NCBI RefSeq assembly: GCF_026341825.1
Contig: NZ_JAPENY010000001.1
Span: 2,356,001-2,420,000 of the forward strand
DNA length: 64,000 nucleotides
Origin: Streptomyces sp. NBC_00620
GTDB lineage: Bacteria; Actinomycetota; Actinomycetes; Streptomycetales; Streptomycetaceae
Direction of reading: 5' to 3'
Numbering within the stretch: position 1 is the first letter of the stretch; each line of letters opens with the position of its first letter. This document shows positions 1 through 7,634 of this stretch, piece by piece. A program made the translations under genes and the position numbers. The notes below the pieces were generated by a model. The model saw only the letters and a list, made by a program, of their open reading frames with translations, did no database searches and was not told the origin of the DNA.

Positions 1-792
1 GCGAAGGACCCTTTCGCGATCCACACATATGTCGGACCGTCCGACAGCGACCAGCCCCCCAGCCACCCCGTGCACGGCCTGCTGCCGCATGAGGCGGACG
101 GACTGGTCGACCAGCTCCGGGCGCTGACCGTCGTGGACTACCGGCCGCTGGACCCCACCGCGAACGACGTTCACTTCTTCGACTGGCTGAGTGAGCTGCT
201 CGTCCACTTGGTGGACGAGCTTCCCAAGGAGACGCAACAACTGGCCGGTGTCCTGGGGCTGCCCAACGCACGCCGCCTGTGGGAGATGCTGGCCCGTCAC
301 CGGGTGACGCCGCGCCAGTCGACCCTGCTGCACGGCGACCTGAACCCCTGGAACCTGGTGCGAGGGGACCACAAGCTCGCCCTCACGATCATCGACTGGG
401 AGATGGCGATGGTCGGGGACCCCCTGTACGACCTGGTCAGGCACATGCATCTCACCCCGACACGGCCCGAGATCCGCGCCCGCATGCTCCAGCGCTGGAG
501 CAGCACGCTGCCCGCCACCCACACCAAGGACTGGGAGCGGGACTGGCACCTCTACCGGTGGATCGAGAACGTCCGCTCCGCCTATGTGGACCTGGACCGC
601 CTGGTGACAGGCGCAAGCCTCGACGCTCCCAACGTGAGCCGCGCGGTGGATTCGTACGGGATGACCCTGCGGATGGTGAAGGGAGCGCTCGGGCTGCCTA
701 CGCGTTTGCTGTCGAACCCCTATCTTGCCCGCGCGTTGCCGGATGGGGACCATGGCACAACTAGTCAGGCCGGGTTGCCCGTGGGCATGTGA
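1..792 (+). CDS. APH-fold phosphotransferase, 5' end outside window
   Basis: The frame is open from base 1 with no convincing start, so the N-terminus lies upstream; 263 residues are visible. The kinase signature of the aminoglycoside/choline phosphotransferase family is present: the catalytic loop LLHGDLNPWNLV (bases ~328-363) and the metal-binding segment IIDWEMAMVGDPLYDLVRH (~388-444). The family transfers the gamma-phosphate of ATP to a small hydroxylated substrate in the cytosol. The substrate cannot be read from sequence; an antibiotic, a sugar or choline are all possible. The stop at 790-792 lies 44 bp before the likely start of the next gene, so co-transcription is plausible. Confidence 0.8.
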   Translation, partial: AKDPFAIHTYVGPSDSDQPPSHPVHGLLPHEADGLVDQLRALTVVDYRPLDPTANDVHFFDWLSELLVHLVDELPKETQQLAGVLGLPNARRLWEMLARHRVTPRQSTLLHGDLNPWNLVRGDHKLALTIIDWEMAMVGDPLYDLVRHMHLTPTRPEIRARMLQRWSSTLPATHTKDWERDWHLYRWIENVRSAYVDLDRLVTGASLDAPNVSRAVDSYGMTLRMVKGALGLPTRLLSNPYLARALPDGDHGTTSQAGLPVGM

Positions 793-836
793 GGTGCCGC
801 GTCGGACCGCTGGGCCTCGGGGGAGAGGGGCCGGCC

Positions 837-1721
837 ATGTCCGGTGCGCGGCGAGGTCCGGCGGAAAGCGGTGGTGAACGTCTGAGGCGGTATCAGGCGC
901 GGTTCGAGCCTTTGGTGACGCGTGTTCTGCTCATCGGGATCTTTGTCACCGGGCTGACCGCGCAGTTCGTCAAACCGGTCGGAGACGCCCTTCAGGACAA
1001 GGCGTTCCTCGGTGGCGCACTGCTCAGCCTGGTCGGCTATGTGCTGTACGACTCGGTGAAGGAACTGGCCACATCGCTCCGGCTGCCACCGCGTGTCCAG
1101 GTCGAGTCGAGGGATCTGGGCAGTTTCGTGAGCGAGGCGTTCCGTGCCCGAGAGGTGGAGATCCGGTTTCTCGGTTACACCGGGGAGACGCTCTACAACG
1201 AGCTCTATCACCGGCTGGAGGGCCTTCTCGACGATCCCGGACCGACAAGACACGTCTCAGTGAGGGTACTGATTCCGGACTTCGGGCAGCCGATGACCGT
1301 TCCCTCACGCGTGGGGCCGGACGGTGCGCCGCTCGACGATCCCGATTTCCGCAGGCGCCTGGAGCTGAAGTGCCAGGAGTACGAGCAGACGCTGTCGGCG
1401 ATCGCGGAGCGGCTCACCGCAGTGGGACGGGTGAGTGCGGAGTGTGAGTACCGCCTCTATCCCGGCATACCGAGGGACAAGATCTGCATCTTCAACCGGG
1501 AGCAGGTGCTGCACGGTCTCTACAACGTGATCGCCCGGACGGTGCAGCGCAGTTCGGAGCCCGAGTTCTACGACCCCAAGGGCTACCGCACCGACCTCAG
1601 CGTGTGGTCCCGGGCCGGTGGCGACGACTCCAAAGCCGTCGTCGCCACCTGGAACAAGCACCTCGACGACCTGTGGAGTCTGGCGGCGGTACCGCACTGG
1701 CGGCGAGTGACACCCCCGTGA
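837..1721 (+). CDS. Two-TM membrane protein with cytosolic PLD-like domain, function unknown
   Basis: Protein of 294 aa if it starts at ATG 837, which has a purine-rich GGGAGAGGGG just upstream. A GTG at 789 would add 16 unconserved-looking residues. The N-terminal third has two hydrophobic helices (residues ~25-45 and ~50-70). The rest is soluble, with a segment EIRFLGYTGETLYNEL and a later DKICIFNREQVLHGLYNV that recall the fold of catalytically degenerate phospholipase-D-like sensor domains. I see no HKD catalytic motif. Membrane sensing is an inference. It follows the phosphotransferase gene closely, and nothing in the sequence assigns a pathway. Confidence 0.7.
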   Translation: MSGARRGPAESGGERLRRYQARFEPLVTRVLLIGIFVTGLTAQFVKPVGDALQDKAFLGGALLSLVGYVLYDSVKELATSLRLPPRVQVESRDLGSFVSEAFRAREVEIRFLGYTGETLYNELYHRLEGLLDDPGPTRHVSVRVLIPDFGQPMTVPSRVGPDGAPLDDPDFRRRLELKCQEYEQTLSAIAERLTAVGRVSAECEYRLYPGIPRDKICIFNREQVLHGLYNVIARTVQRSSEPEFYDPKGYRTDLSVWSRAGGDDSKAVVATWNKHLDDLWSLAAVPHWRRVTPP

Positions 1722-1742
1722 CGGAGGCCGAAGCCCGCCCCC

Positions 1743-2714
1743 TCACACCCCCAACACCACCTTCCCCACCACCCCCCGCCCCTCCACAGCCGCATGCGCC
1801 TCCCCCGCCCGCTCCAGCGGAAACACCTCACCGATCACCGGCCGCAGCCGCCCCGCCGCGGCCTCCGCGAGGGCGGTGGACGTGTAGCGGTGCAGGTCGG
1901 CGGGGGTGAACTGGACGTCGGCGATGCCGAAGAGGGTGATGCCGCGGCGGGTGGCTTCCGCCGGGTCGATGGGGGAGAAGCCGCCCGACGGGGCGCCGTG
2001 GGCCGAGAAGCGGCCGCCCTCGGCGGTCAACGGGAAGGCGGTGGCGCCGAGTTGGCCGCCGACGCCGTCCAGGACGACATCGGCGGCCGGGGTGGAGCCG
2101 CCGAGGGCGTGCCGGGCGGCCGAGGGCCAGTCGGTGTCGGTGGCGTCGATGGCCGCGTCCGCGCCCAGCTCCCGTACCAGGGCGAGTTTCGCCGCGCCGC
2201 GGGCCACTGCCACCACGCGTGCCCCGCGCGCGTGGGCCAGTTGGACCAGCAGCGTGCCCATGCCTCCGGAGGCGCCGAGGACGAGGACGCGGTCGGCGGG
2301 GCCGACGCCGGTCAGTTCGAGGAGGCCCGTGGCGGTGAGGCCGTCGTGGACCAGGGCCGCGGCCGGGAGGAGGTCCAGGGAGTCCGGTACGACGGAGAGG
2401 GCCGAGGTCGCGGCTACGGCCCGTTCCGCGTAGCTGCCGGTCACGAAGGCGGTGACCCGCCGGCCCAGCCACTCGTCGGCGACGTCCGCGCCGAGGGCGG
2501 TGACGACACCCGAAACGCCGCCCCCGGGGACGTACGGCGGCGTCACCGGGAAGAATTCCCGGCCCCAGCCGCTTCTGATCTGGGTCTCTACGAAGATCGT
2601 GTCCGCGTAGGCGACATCGATCAACACCTCGCCGGGTCCTGGAACCGGGTCCGGGATCTCCACCGGAAGGAGAACCTCGGGCCCGCCGAACGCCTTCACC
2701 TGTGCCGCACGCAT
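1743..2714 (-). CDS. Zinc-type/quinone oxidoreductase (MDR family)
   Basis: A 323-aa medium-chain dehydrogenase/reductase. It has an N-terminal GroES-like part (MRAAQVKAFGGPEVL) and a Rossmann core with the nucleotide motif VLVLGASGGMGTLLVQLA (residues ~142-159). There is no structural zinc cysteine cluster, as in NAD(P)H:quinone reductases (QOR). The expected reaction is NADPH-dependent reduction of quinones or enones. The gene is divergent from a TetR regulator. Its promoter carries an 18-bp SoxR-like palindrome at 2762-2779, which suggests induction by redox-cycling compounds. A second QOR at 53231-54211 has the same operator type. Confidence 0.88.
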   Translation of the reverse strand: MRAAQVKAFGGPEVLLPVEIPDPVPGPGEVLIDVAYADTIFVETQIRSGWGREFFPVTPPYVPGGGVSGVVTALGADVADEWLGRRVTAFVTGSYAERAVAATSALSVVPDSLDLLPAAALVHDGLTATGLLELTGVGPADRVLVLGASGGMGTLLVQLAHARGARVVAVARGAAKLALVRELGADAAIDATDTDWPSAARHALGGSTPAADVVLDGVGGQLGATAFPLTAEGGRFSAHGAPSGGFSPIDPAEATRRGITLFGIADVQFTPADLHRYTSTALAEAAAGRLRPVIGEVFPLERAGEAHAAVEGRGVVGKVVLGV

Positions 2715-2761
2715 GGGTCACCTCATCGCAAGCAGAAGGGCTGTCGCCGCGCAGTCTTCGG

Positions 2762-2779
2762 CCTCAAGCCCGGTTGAGG
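2762..2779 (-). promoter_or_regulatory. SoxR-like box within a 19-bp-spaced promoter
   Basis: CCTCAA-N6-TTGAGG palindrome. On the minus strand it lies between a -35 TTGACC (2778-2783) and a -10 AAGACT (2753-2758), with exactly 19 bp between them. Over-long spacers with a centred palindrome are typical of MerR/SoxR-activated promoters. It reads into the quinone oxidoreductase at 2714, about 40 bp away. SoxR itself is not encoded in the window. Confidence 0.75.
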
Positions 2780-2815
2780 TCAAGGGCCGGCCGGCGTCGT
2801 GCGTAGGCTCGGGGC

Positions 2816-3457
2816 ATGGGTGAGATCGGGCTCCGGGAGCGCAAGAAGCAGCGGATGTACCAGGCCGTGTCCGACATCGCGATCGGGCTCTTCCTGGAGA
2901 AGGGGTTCGACGTTGTGTCCGTCGCCGAGGTGGCGGCCGCCGCGGAGATCTCCAAGCCGACCCTCTTCCGGTACTTCCCGGCGAAGGAGGATCTGGTCCT
3001 GCACCGCTTCGCCGATCACGAGACGGAGGCCGCGCGGGTCGTCGCCGGCCGGGCGGAGGGGCAGTCGGCCGCGGACGCTCTGCTGGAGCACTTCCTGGAC
3101 GGCCTGCGTCGCGACGACCCCGTCACCGGGCTCAACGATCACCCGAACGTCCTCGCCTTCCACCGGCTGCTCTACGGGACGCCGTCGCTGGCGGCACGGA
3201 TGTCCGCGTACGTCGAGCGCTCCGAGGCCGCGCTCGCCGAGGCCCTGGGCGGCGACCTCGACGCCCGGCTCGCCGCCGGTCAGATCATCGCCGTACAGCG
3301 CATCCTCGCCCTGGAGAACTGGCGGCGGATCGCGGAGGGGGAGCCGGTGGCGGAGGTGCGGCGGGATGCCGTGGCGGCGGCCCGGCGCGCGTTCGCGCGG
3401 CTGGAGGCGGGGATGCAGGCGGGGGCGACCGGCACTCCACCAGCTAGCGTTACCTAG
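2816..3457 (+). CDS. TetR/AcrR family transcriptional regulator
   Basis: 213 aa. The N-terminal helix-turn-helix (residues ~15-60) reads IAIGLFLEKGFDVVSVAEVAAAAEISKPTLFRYFPAKEDLV, which is the classic TetR DNA-binding domain with the FRYF recognition-helix end. The C-terminal ligand domain ends in an alanine-rich helix. It is divergently transcribed from the quinone oxidoreductase, with ~100 bp between the starts. It may repress itself and that neighbour through the same intergenic region that holds the SoxR-like box. The ligand is unknown. Confidence 0.9.
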   Translation: MGEIGLRERKKQRMYQAVSDIAIGLFLEKGFDVVSVAEVAAAAEISKPTLFRYFPAKEDLVLHRFADHETEAARVVAGRAEGQSAADALLEHFLDGLRRDDPVTGLNDHPNVLAFHRLLYGTPSLAARMSAYVERSEAALAEALGGDLDARLAAGQIIAVQRILALENWRRIAEGEPVAEVRRDAVAAARRAFARLEAGMQAGATGTPPASVT

Positions 3458-3488
3458 TAAAAAATGTTACTCGGTTACGTTATTCCGC

Positions 3489-3494
3489 TACCCT
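3489..3494 (+). promoter_or_regulatory. Candidate -10 hexamer of a leaderless promoter
   Basis: TACCCT ends 7 nt before ATG 3502, which puts the predicted transcription start at or next to the A of the ATG. There is no Shine-Dalgarno sequence. Just upstream, GTTAC occurs three times (3449-3453, 3466-3470, 3474-3478) in a locally AT-rich stretch and could be a regulator site. Confidence 0.5.
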
Positions 3495-3501
3495 GGATGG
3501 A

Positions 3502-5553
3502 ATGACGTCACGCCACCCTGCCCTGGATCAGGCCCTCGCTCACTCCCTCATCCGCGAACGTGCCTACCACGACACCTGTCGCGCGGCCCTCGACGCCATG
3601 GTCGCCGGTGCCGACGAACACGTCGTCACCGGCGAGGACGTCTCCGCCTCCGGTGCCGACGCCGAAGTGCTCGGCTATGTGCTGCGCAGCAAGGCCAAGG
3701 AGATGCGCGAGCTGCCCGAAGGGCCACTGTTCTTCGGCAAGCTGGACTTCGAGAGCGCGCGCGAGGCGGCCGGCGAGCATGCCGGGCAGAGCTATCACCT
3801 CGGGCGGCTGCGGATCACCGAGCACCCCGCCGCCCCGCCCCTCGTCGTCGACTGGCGTGCCCCCGTCTCACGCGCCTTCTACCAGGCGAGTTCCCGCGCG
3901 CCGCAGGGCGTCGCCGTCCGGCGGCGGTTCGGCTGGGCGCCGGGGAGCCTCGGGGACTCCGCGGACCTCACGGGCCTGGAGGACGAGCACCTCGCGCAGG
4001 CCCGCCCCCAGCAGCCGAGCCGCATCCTCGCGGGTGAGATCGAGCGCCCGCGGGTCGGCCCGATGCGCGACATCGCCGCGACCATCCAGCCCGAACAGGA
4101 CGAACTCGTACGAGGCGATCTCGCGTCCTCGGTCTGTGTGCAGGGCGCCCCGGGCACCGGCAAGACGGCCGTCGGACTGCACCGGGCCGCGTACCTCCTC
4201 TACACCTACCCGCAGCGCATCCGCCGCGGCGGCCTGCTGATCCTCGGCCCCAACCGCACTTTCCTGTCGTACATCTCCGAGGTGCTGCCCGCGCTCGGCG
4301 AGACCGGCGTACGGCAGTCGACCGTGGAGGACGAGATCGCCCGCCATCCCGTCTCGGGGCAGGACGACGAGCGCGCCGCCGTCGTCAAGCACGACGCCCG
4401 GATGGCGCAGGTGCTGCGTCGGGCCCTGTACGGAAAGGTCGGGGGGCCCGTCGACTCCCTTGCCGTGCCGGACGGTTCGTACCACTGGCGTGTTCCGGCC
4501 GAGGTGCTCCGCAGCATCGTGGACGGCGTACGAGCCGAGGAACCTCCGTACGCCGTCGGGCGTGAGCGGGTGCGGACGCGGGTCGTGGGGTGGCTGCGGG
4601 AGCGGGCGGAACGGCGCGCCGGGCCGCGTAGCAACGCCTGGGTGCGGAAGATCTCGCGGGCCAAGTCCGTCAGCTCGTACGTCGACGCGGTGTGGCCCAG
4701 GGTGCTGCCCGAGGAGCTTCTCGCCGAACTCCTCACCGATGCCGATGTGTTGGAGGCGGCGGTCGGCGAACTCCTGGACCCGGACGAGCGGAAGGCGATC
4801 CAATGGGTGAAGCCGCCGCGTTCGTACAAGTCGGCGCGCTGGTCGGCCGCCGATCTCGTCCTCCTCGACGAGATCGCCGGGCTCATCGAACACCCCGAGG
4901 GATACGGCCACTTGGTGATCGACGAGGCACAGGACCTGTCGCCGATGGAGTGCCGGGCGATCGCGCGACGGGCGGCGTTCGGGTCGCTGACCGTGCTCGG
5001 CGATCTCGCGCAGGGCACGACTCCGTGGGCGGCGCGGGAGTGGGACGAACTGCTCGCGCATCTGGGCAAGCCGGAGGCCCCGGTCGTACCCCTGACGATC
5101 GGCTTCCGGGTCCCGGAGGCCGTCGTCGGACTCGCCAACCGGCTCCTTGCACGGCTCGACGTGGGAGTACCTCCGGCTCAATCACTGCGGCGGGACGGCG
5201 AGTTGAGGGTCAGGCAGGTGTCCGACGTGTGCGCCGCGACGGTCGACGCGGTGCGCGGAGCGCTCACGCACGAGGGCTCGATCGGCGTCATCGCCGCCGA
5301 TGCCGATTTCGTACGCGTACGGGAGGCGCTCCGCGCCGCGGGTGTCGAGACCGCCGGACCCGATGAACTGGGCGCCCGGGTAACGGTGTTGCCTGCCACG
5401 CTCGCCAAGGGACTCGAGTACGACCATGTCGTCGCCGTCGAGCCCGCGGCCGTCGCGGAGGCGGAGTCGCGGGGGCCGCACCGCCTGTACGTGGTGCTCA
5501 CGCGGGCGGTTTCGCGGCTGGACGTGGTGCACGCGCGGCCCCTGCCGTGGTGA
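3502..5553 (+). CDS. HelD-like UvrD/Rep-family ATPase (RNA polymerase recycling)
   Basis: 683 aa superfamily-1 ATPase. Walker A is GAPGTGKTAVGLH (residues ~213-225) and Walker B is VIDEAQDL (~472-479). The C-terminal motifs are LAKGLEYDHVVAVEPA and YVVLTRAVSRLDVVHARPL. The long charged N-terminal ~190 residues before Walker A fit the HelD coiled-coil arm rather than a DNA-repair UvrD. Known HelD proteins bind RNA polymerase and release stalled or drug-blocked enzyme; actinobacterial HelR protects from rifamycins. I do not see an obvious rifamycin-associated element upstream, so HelD versus HelR is left open. The start at 3502 is supported by a -10 hexamer 7 nt upstream. Confidence 0.82.
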   Translation: MTSRHPALDQALAHSLIRERAYHDTCRAALDAMVAGADEHVVTGEDVSASGADAEVLGYVLRSKAKEMRELPEGPLFFGKLDFESAREAAGEHAGQSYHLGRLRITEHPAAPPLVVDWRAPVSRAFYQASSRAPQGVAVRRRFGWAPGSLGDSADLTGLEDEHLAQARPQQPSRILAGEIERPRVGPMRDIAATIQPEQDELVRGDLASSVCVQGAPGTGKTAVGLHRAAYLLYTYPQRIRRGGLLILGPNRTFLSYISEVLPALGETGVRQSTVEDEIARHPVSGQDDERAAVVKHDARMAQVLRRALYGKVGGPVDSLAVPDGSYHWRVPAEVLRSIVDGVRAEEPPYAVGRERVRTRVVGWLRERAERRAGPRSNAWVRKISRAKSVSSYVDAVWPRVLPEELLAELLTDADVLEAAVGELLDPDERKAIQWVKPPRSYKSARWSAADLVLLDEIAGLIEHPEGYGHLVIDEAQDLSPMECRAIARRAAFGSLTVLGDLAQGTTPWAAREWDELLAHLGKPEAPVVPLTIGFRVPEAVVGLANRLLARLDVGVPPAQSLRRDGELRVRQVSDVCAATVDAVRGALTHEGSIGVIAADADFVRVREALRAAGVETAGPDELGARVTVLPATLAKGLEYDHVVAVEPAAVAEAESRGPHRLYVVLTRAVSRLDVVHARPLPW

Positions 5554-5577
5554 CCGACGGTTGACGACTATGACCGA

Positions 5578-6246
5578 CTACCAGGGAAGCGGCTGACCGT
5601 CGCGGAAGAAGCCGCCGGTGGGGCCGTTGTCGGGAAGGGTGGCCGCCCATACGACGCTCGCGGCGCCCTCCGTGACCGGGCGCCCGCCCGGGCCGCCCAT
5701 GTCGGTCGCGACCCAGCCGGGGCAGACGGAGTTCACCAGGATGCGGTCGGCGCGCAGCTCGGCGGCGAGCATGCGGGTGAGGGCGTTGAGGGCCGCTTTG
5801 GAGGCGGAGTACGCGGGGGTGCCGCCGCCCATGCCGGTGAGGGACGCGGCCTCGCTGGAGACGTTCACGATGCGCGGGTGCGGGCTGGCGCGTAGGAGGG
5901 GGAGCAGAGCCTGAGTCAGCCGCCAGGGACCGTACAGATTGGTCTCGGCCACCTCGCGTACGACGTCCAGGTCGGCGGTGGCCGCGTGCTGCCAGGTGTC
6001 GTACGTGATCGCCGCGTTGTTGACGAGTACGTCGAGGGCCTCCAGGTCCCGTGCCGCCTCGGCGATGTCCGCCTCGGACGTGACGTCCAGGCGCAGGGGG
6101 CGCGCGTTCGGGCCGACGGACCGGGCCGCCTCGGCGGCGGCTTCCGCCGAACGGGCGGTCACCAGCACGGTGTGCCCCGCGGCGGCCAGCTGCCGGGCGA
6201 CCTCGCGGCCGATACCGCGGTTCGCGCCGGTGACGAGCGCGATCAC
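5578..6246 (-). CDS. Short-chain dehydrogenase/reductase
   Basis: 222-aa classical SDR. The NAD(P) motif TGANRGIGREVA is at residues ~6-17, NNAAIT follows near residue 86, and the catalytic motif is YSASKAALN (Y-x3-K) near residue 148. It oxidises or reduces a small carbonyl or alcohol; the substrate is unknown. The GTG start at 6246 overlaps the TGA of the upstream gene (GTGA, 6243-6246), so the two are almost certainly translationally coupled. It converges with the HelD-like gene, with only ~24 bp between the stops and no clear terminator. Confidence 0.88.
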   Translation of the reverse strand: MIALVTGANRGIGREVARQLAAAGHTVLVTARSAEAAAEAARSVGPNARPLRLDVTSEADIAEAARDLEALDVLVNNAAITYDTWQHAATADLDVVREVAETNLYGPWRLTQALLPLLRASPHPRIVNVSSEAASLTGMGGGTPAYSASKAALNALTRMLAAELRADRILVNSVCPGWVATDMGGPGGRPVTEGAASVVWAATLPDNGPTGGFFRDGQPLPW

Positions 6247-7094
6247 TCCGGCGCTCCCACGGCGGTCAGGAGGGGGATCAACTGCTCTTCCTCGTAGGTC
6301 AGATGGGCTTCGAGTTCGGCTGTGAGGTGTTCCACCTGGGAGAGTACGCGGCCGGGTTCCGGCTGCCCGTCAGCGATGACCCCGCGCAGTTGTTCGAGAA
6401 GTTCGGCGATCCGCTCGTGCTCCTTGGCCAGGCGGTCCAGGGTCGGGGCGAGTTCGGGATGGCGGTCGGCGAGGAACGGGAAGAGGCCGAGGCCCTCGCC
6501 GGTGTGGTGGTTGTGCATGCCCTGGCAGAGGGTGAGGCAGTTGACGCGGAGCTGGGTGCCGAGGGATGCGCCCGTCTTCCTGAACTCCTCGCGGATCAGG
6601 GCGAGTTCGCGCCGGAAGGCGTCGTGGGCGACCTGCAGGTGCTCGGCGATGGAGCCCGCGTTCATGCTCGGCGGGCCGTCCTGGGGGACCTGGCGCAGAG
6701 CCACGACGGGGATGACGCGGTCCGTCTTCGCCTGGTACTCGGCCCATCCCGGGTCGGCCTCCACCGCCCGGGCGAAGACGCGGTCGCGTTCCGCGCGTTC
6801 GAGTACGACGGCCTCCGCCTCGTAGGTGAAGAGGCCGTCCTCCACGGTCGCCCGGGGGTTCGCGAGGAGGTTCCGGAACCAGTCAGGGTGCTGGGGCGCG
6901 CCACCGGCCGAGGCGATGACGAGGACCTGCTCGCCGCCGTCGGGGTAGTAGCCGACGGGGGTCGTGTGCGGGGTTCCGGTGCGCGCGCCGGTGGTCGTCA
7001 GGAGGAGCAGACGTGCTCCCTCGAAATAGCCGCCGCCCCGTCCGTGGTTGGCGCGGAATTCATCGATGACTTGCTGATTGAAGGGGTTGGGCAT
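6243..7094 (-). CDS. Ddn-type deazaflavin-dependent nitroreductase fused to hemerythrin domain
   Basis: 283 aa from ATG 7094, the first methionine that gives a Ddn-like N-terminus (MPNPFNQQVIDEFRANHGR). Residues ~1-140 match F420-dependent nitroreductase/quinone reductases (TTTGARTGTPHTTPVGYY). Residues ~150-283 form a four-helix hemerythrin-like domain with iron-ligand candidates in HDAF, HNHHTGE, KEHERI and EAHLTYEEEQL. The fusion puts a flavin-type reductase and an O2/NO/iron-binding module in one chain, which suggests a role in nitrosative or oxidative stress; that role is inferred. It is coupled to the downstream SDR by the GTGA overlap. Confidence 0.82.
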   Translation of the reverse strand: MPNPFNQQVIDEFRANHGRGGGYFEGARLLLLTTTGARTGTPHTTPVGYYPDGGEQVLVIASAGGAPQHPDWFRNLLANPRATVEDGLFTYEAEAVVLERAERDRVFARAVEADPGWAEYQAKTDRVIPVVALRQVPQDGPPSMNAGSIAEHLQVAHDAFRRELALIREEFRKTGASLGTQLRVNCLTLCQGMHNHHTGEGLGLFPFLADRHPELAPTLDRLAKEHERIAELLEQLRGVIADGQPEPGRVLSQVEHLTAELEAHLTYEEEQLIPLLTAVGAPE

Positions 7095-7634
7095 TCGCTG
7101 CTTTCTTTTGTTTTCGGGCAGGGGGAAACCCGGAGGGTGGGAATGGGTGCGTAAAGGCACGCCGGCGCGCGGAATTCCGAAGGGGAGGAAGTACTGCGCG
7201 CAGGGGGCGGCCCAGGCGGAAGTCGTACGCAGAGGACGTACGCACGCACGTGGAGGACGTACGTAGAGGTCGCACGCAGGAGTCGTACGTGAAGTCTCAC
7301 GAGGAGACGTCGTACGAGGAGATGTCGTACGAAGAGAATTCGCACGAGGAGATGTCGTGCGAAGAAACGGCGGGCGGGGCTCTACCCCGCCCCGGCCTCA
7401 CTCGGAGGCCGGGTGCCCAACTCGTGCGCGGCGCAAGGCCGACCCGGCAGTCATGGAGGTAAAGGTAATGCCCGTACGGGCGTTGATGCAATGCCCAATT
7501 CCGGGCCCGTCCGATTTCGGGCGTCGAGTGTGGCGATTTCGAGTCGGGTGGGCGCGCGGCCCGTGCCGCGAGCCCGCCGCGGCGGCTGTGAAAATCGCTG
7601 GCAGGTTGTCGGAACACGGTGATAGAGAGTCGAC
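7095..7634. other. Intergenic region with CGTACG-rich repeats
   Basis: About 540 bp between divergently transcribed genes. The left half (7220-7370) is dense in CGTACG/CGCACG words and contains the 15-bp tandem array described separately. The right half has no recognisable motif apart from a presumed promoter for the gene at 7635. A small frame (GTG 7250 to 7462) would encode 70 residues with a pentapeptide repeat, but it has no convincing ribosome site, so I do not call it a gene. Confidence 0.6.
7295..7369. repeat. Five degenerate 15-bp tandem units
   Basis: Units of the form TCNYACGARGAGAYG follow each other without gaps from 7295 to 7369. Read in the + frame starting at GTG 7250 they spell SHEET, SYEEM, SYEEN, SHEEM, SCEET. 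Substitutions are mostly in third positions. That could mean a translated repeat, or simply the tolerance of a DNA-level repeat. Confidence 0.75.

Noticed and set aside
3440..3501. Rifamycin-associated element upstream of the HelD-like gene
   Set aside because: The region has GTTAC repeats and no GC-rich palindrome of the expected kind, so a HelR assignment is not made.
7295..7369. CRISPR array
   Set aside because: Contiguous 15-bp units without spacers; no cas genes in the window.
7250..7462. 70-aa frame containing the pentapeptide array as a gene
   Set aside because: No ribosome site, Arg/Pro-rich flanks and no recognisable family. Kept only as a repeat and a finding.
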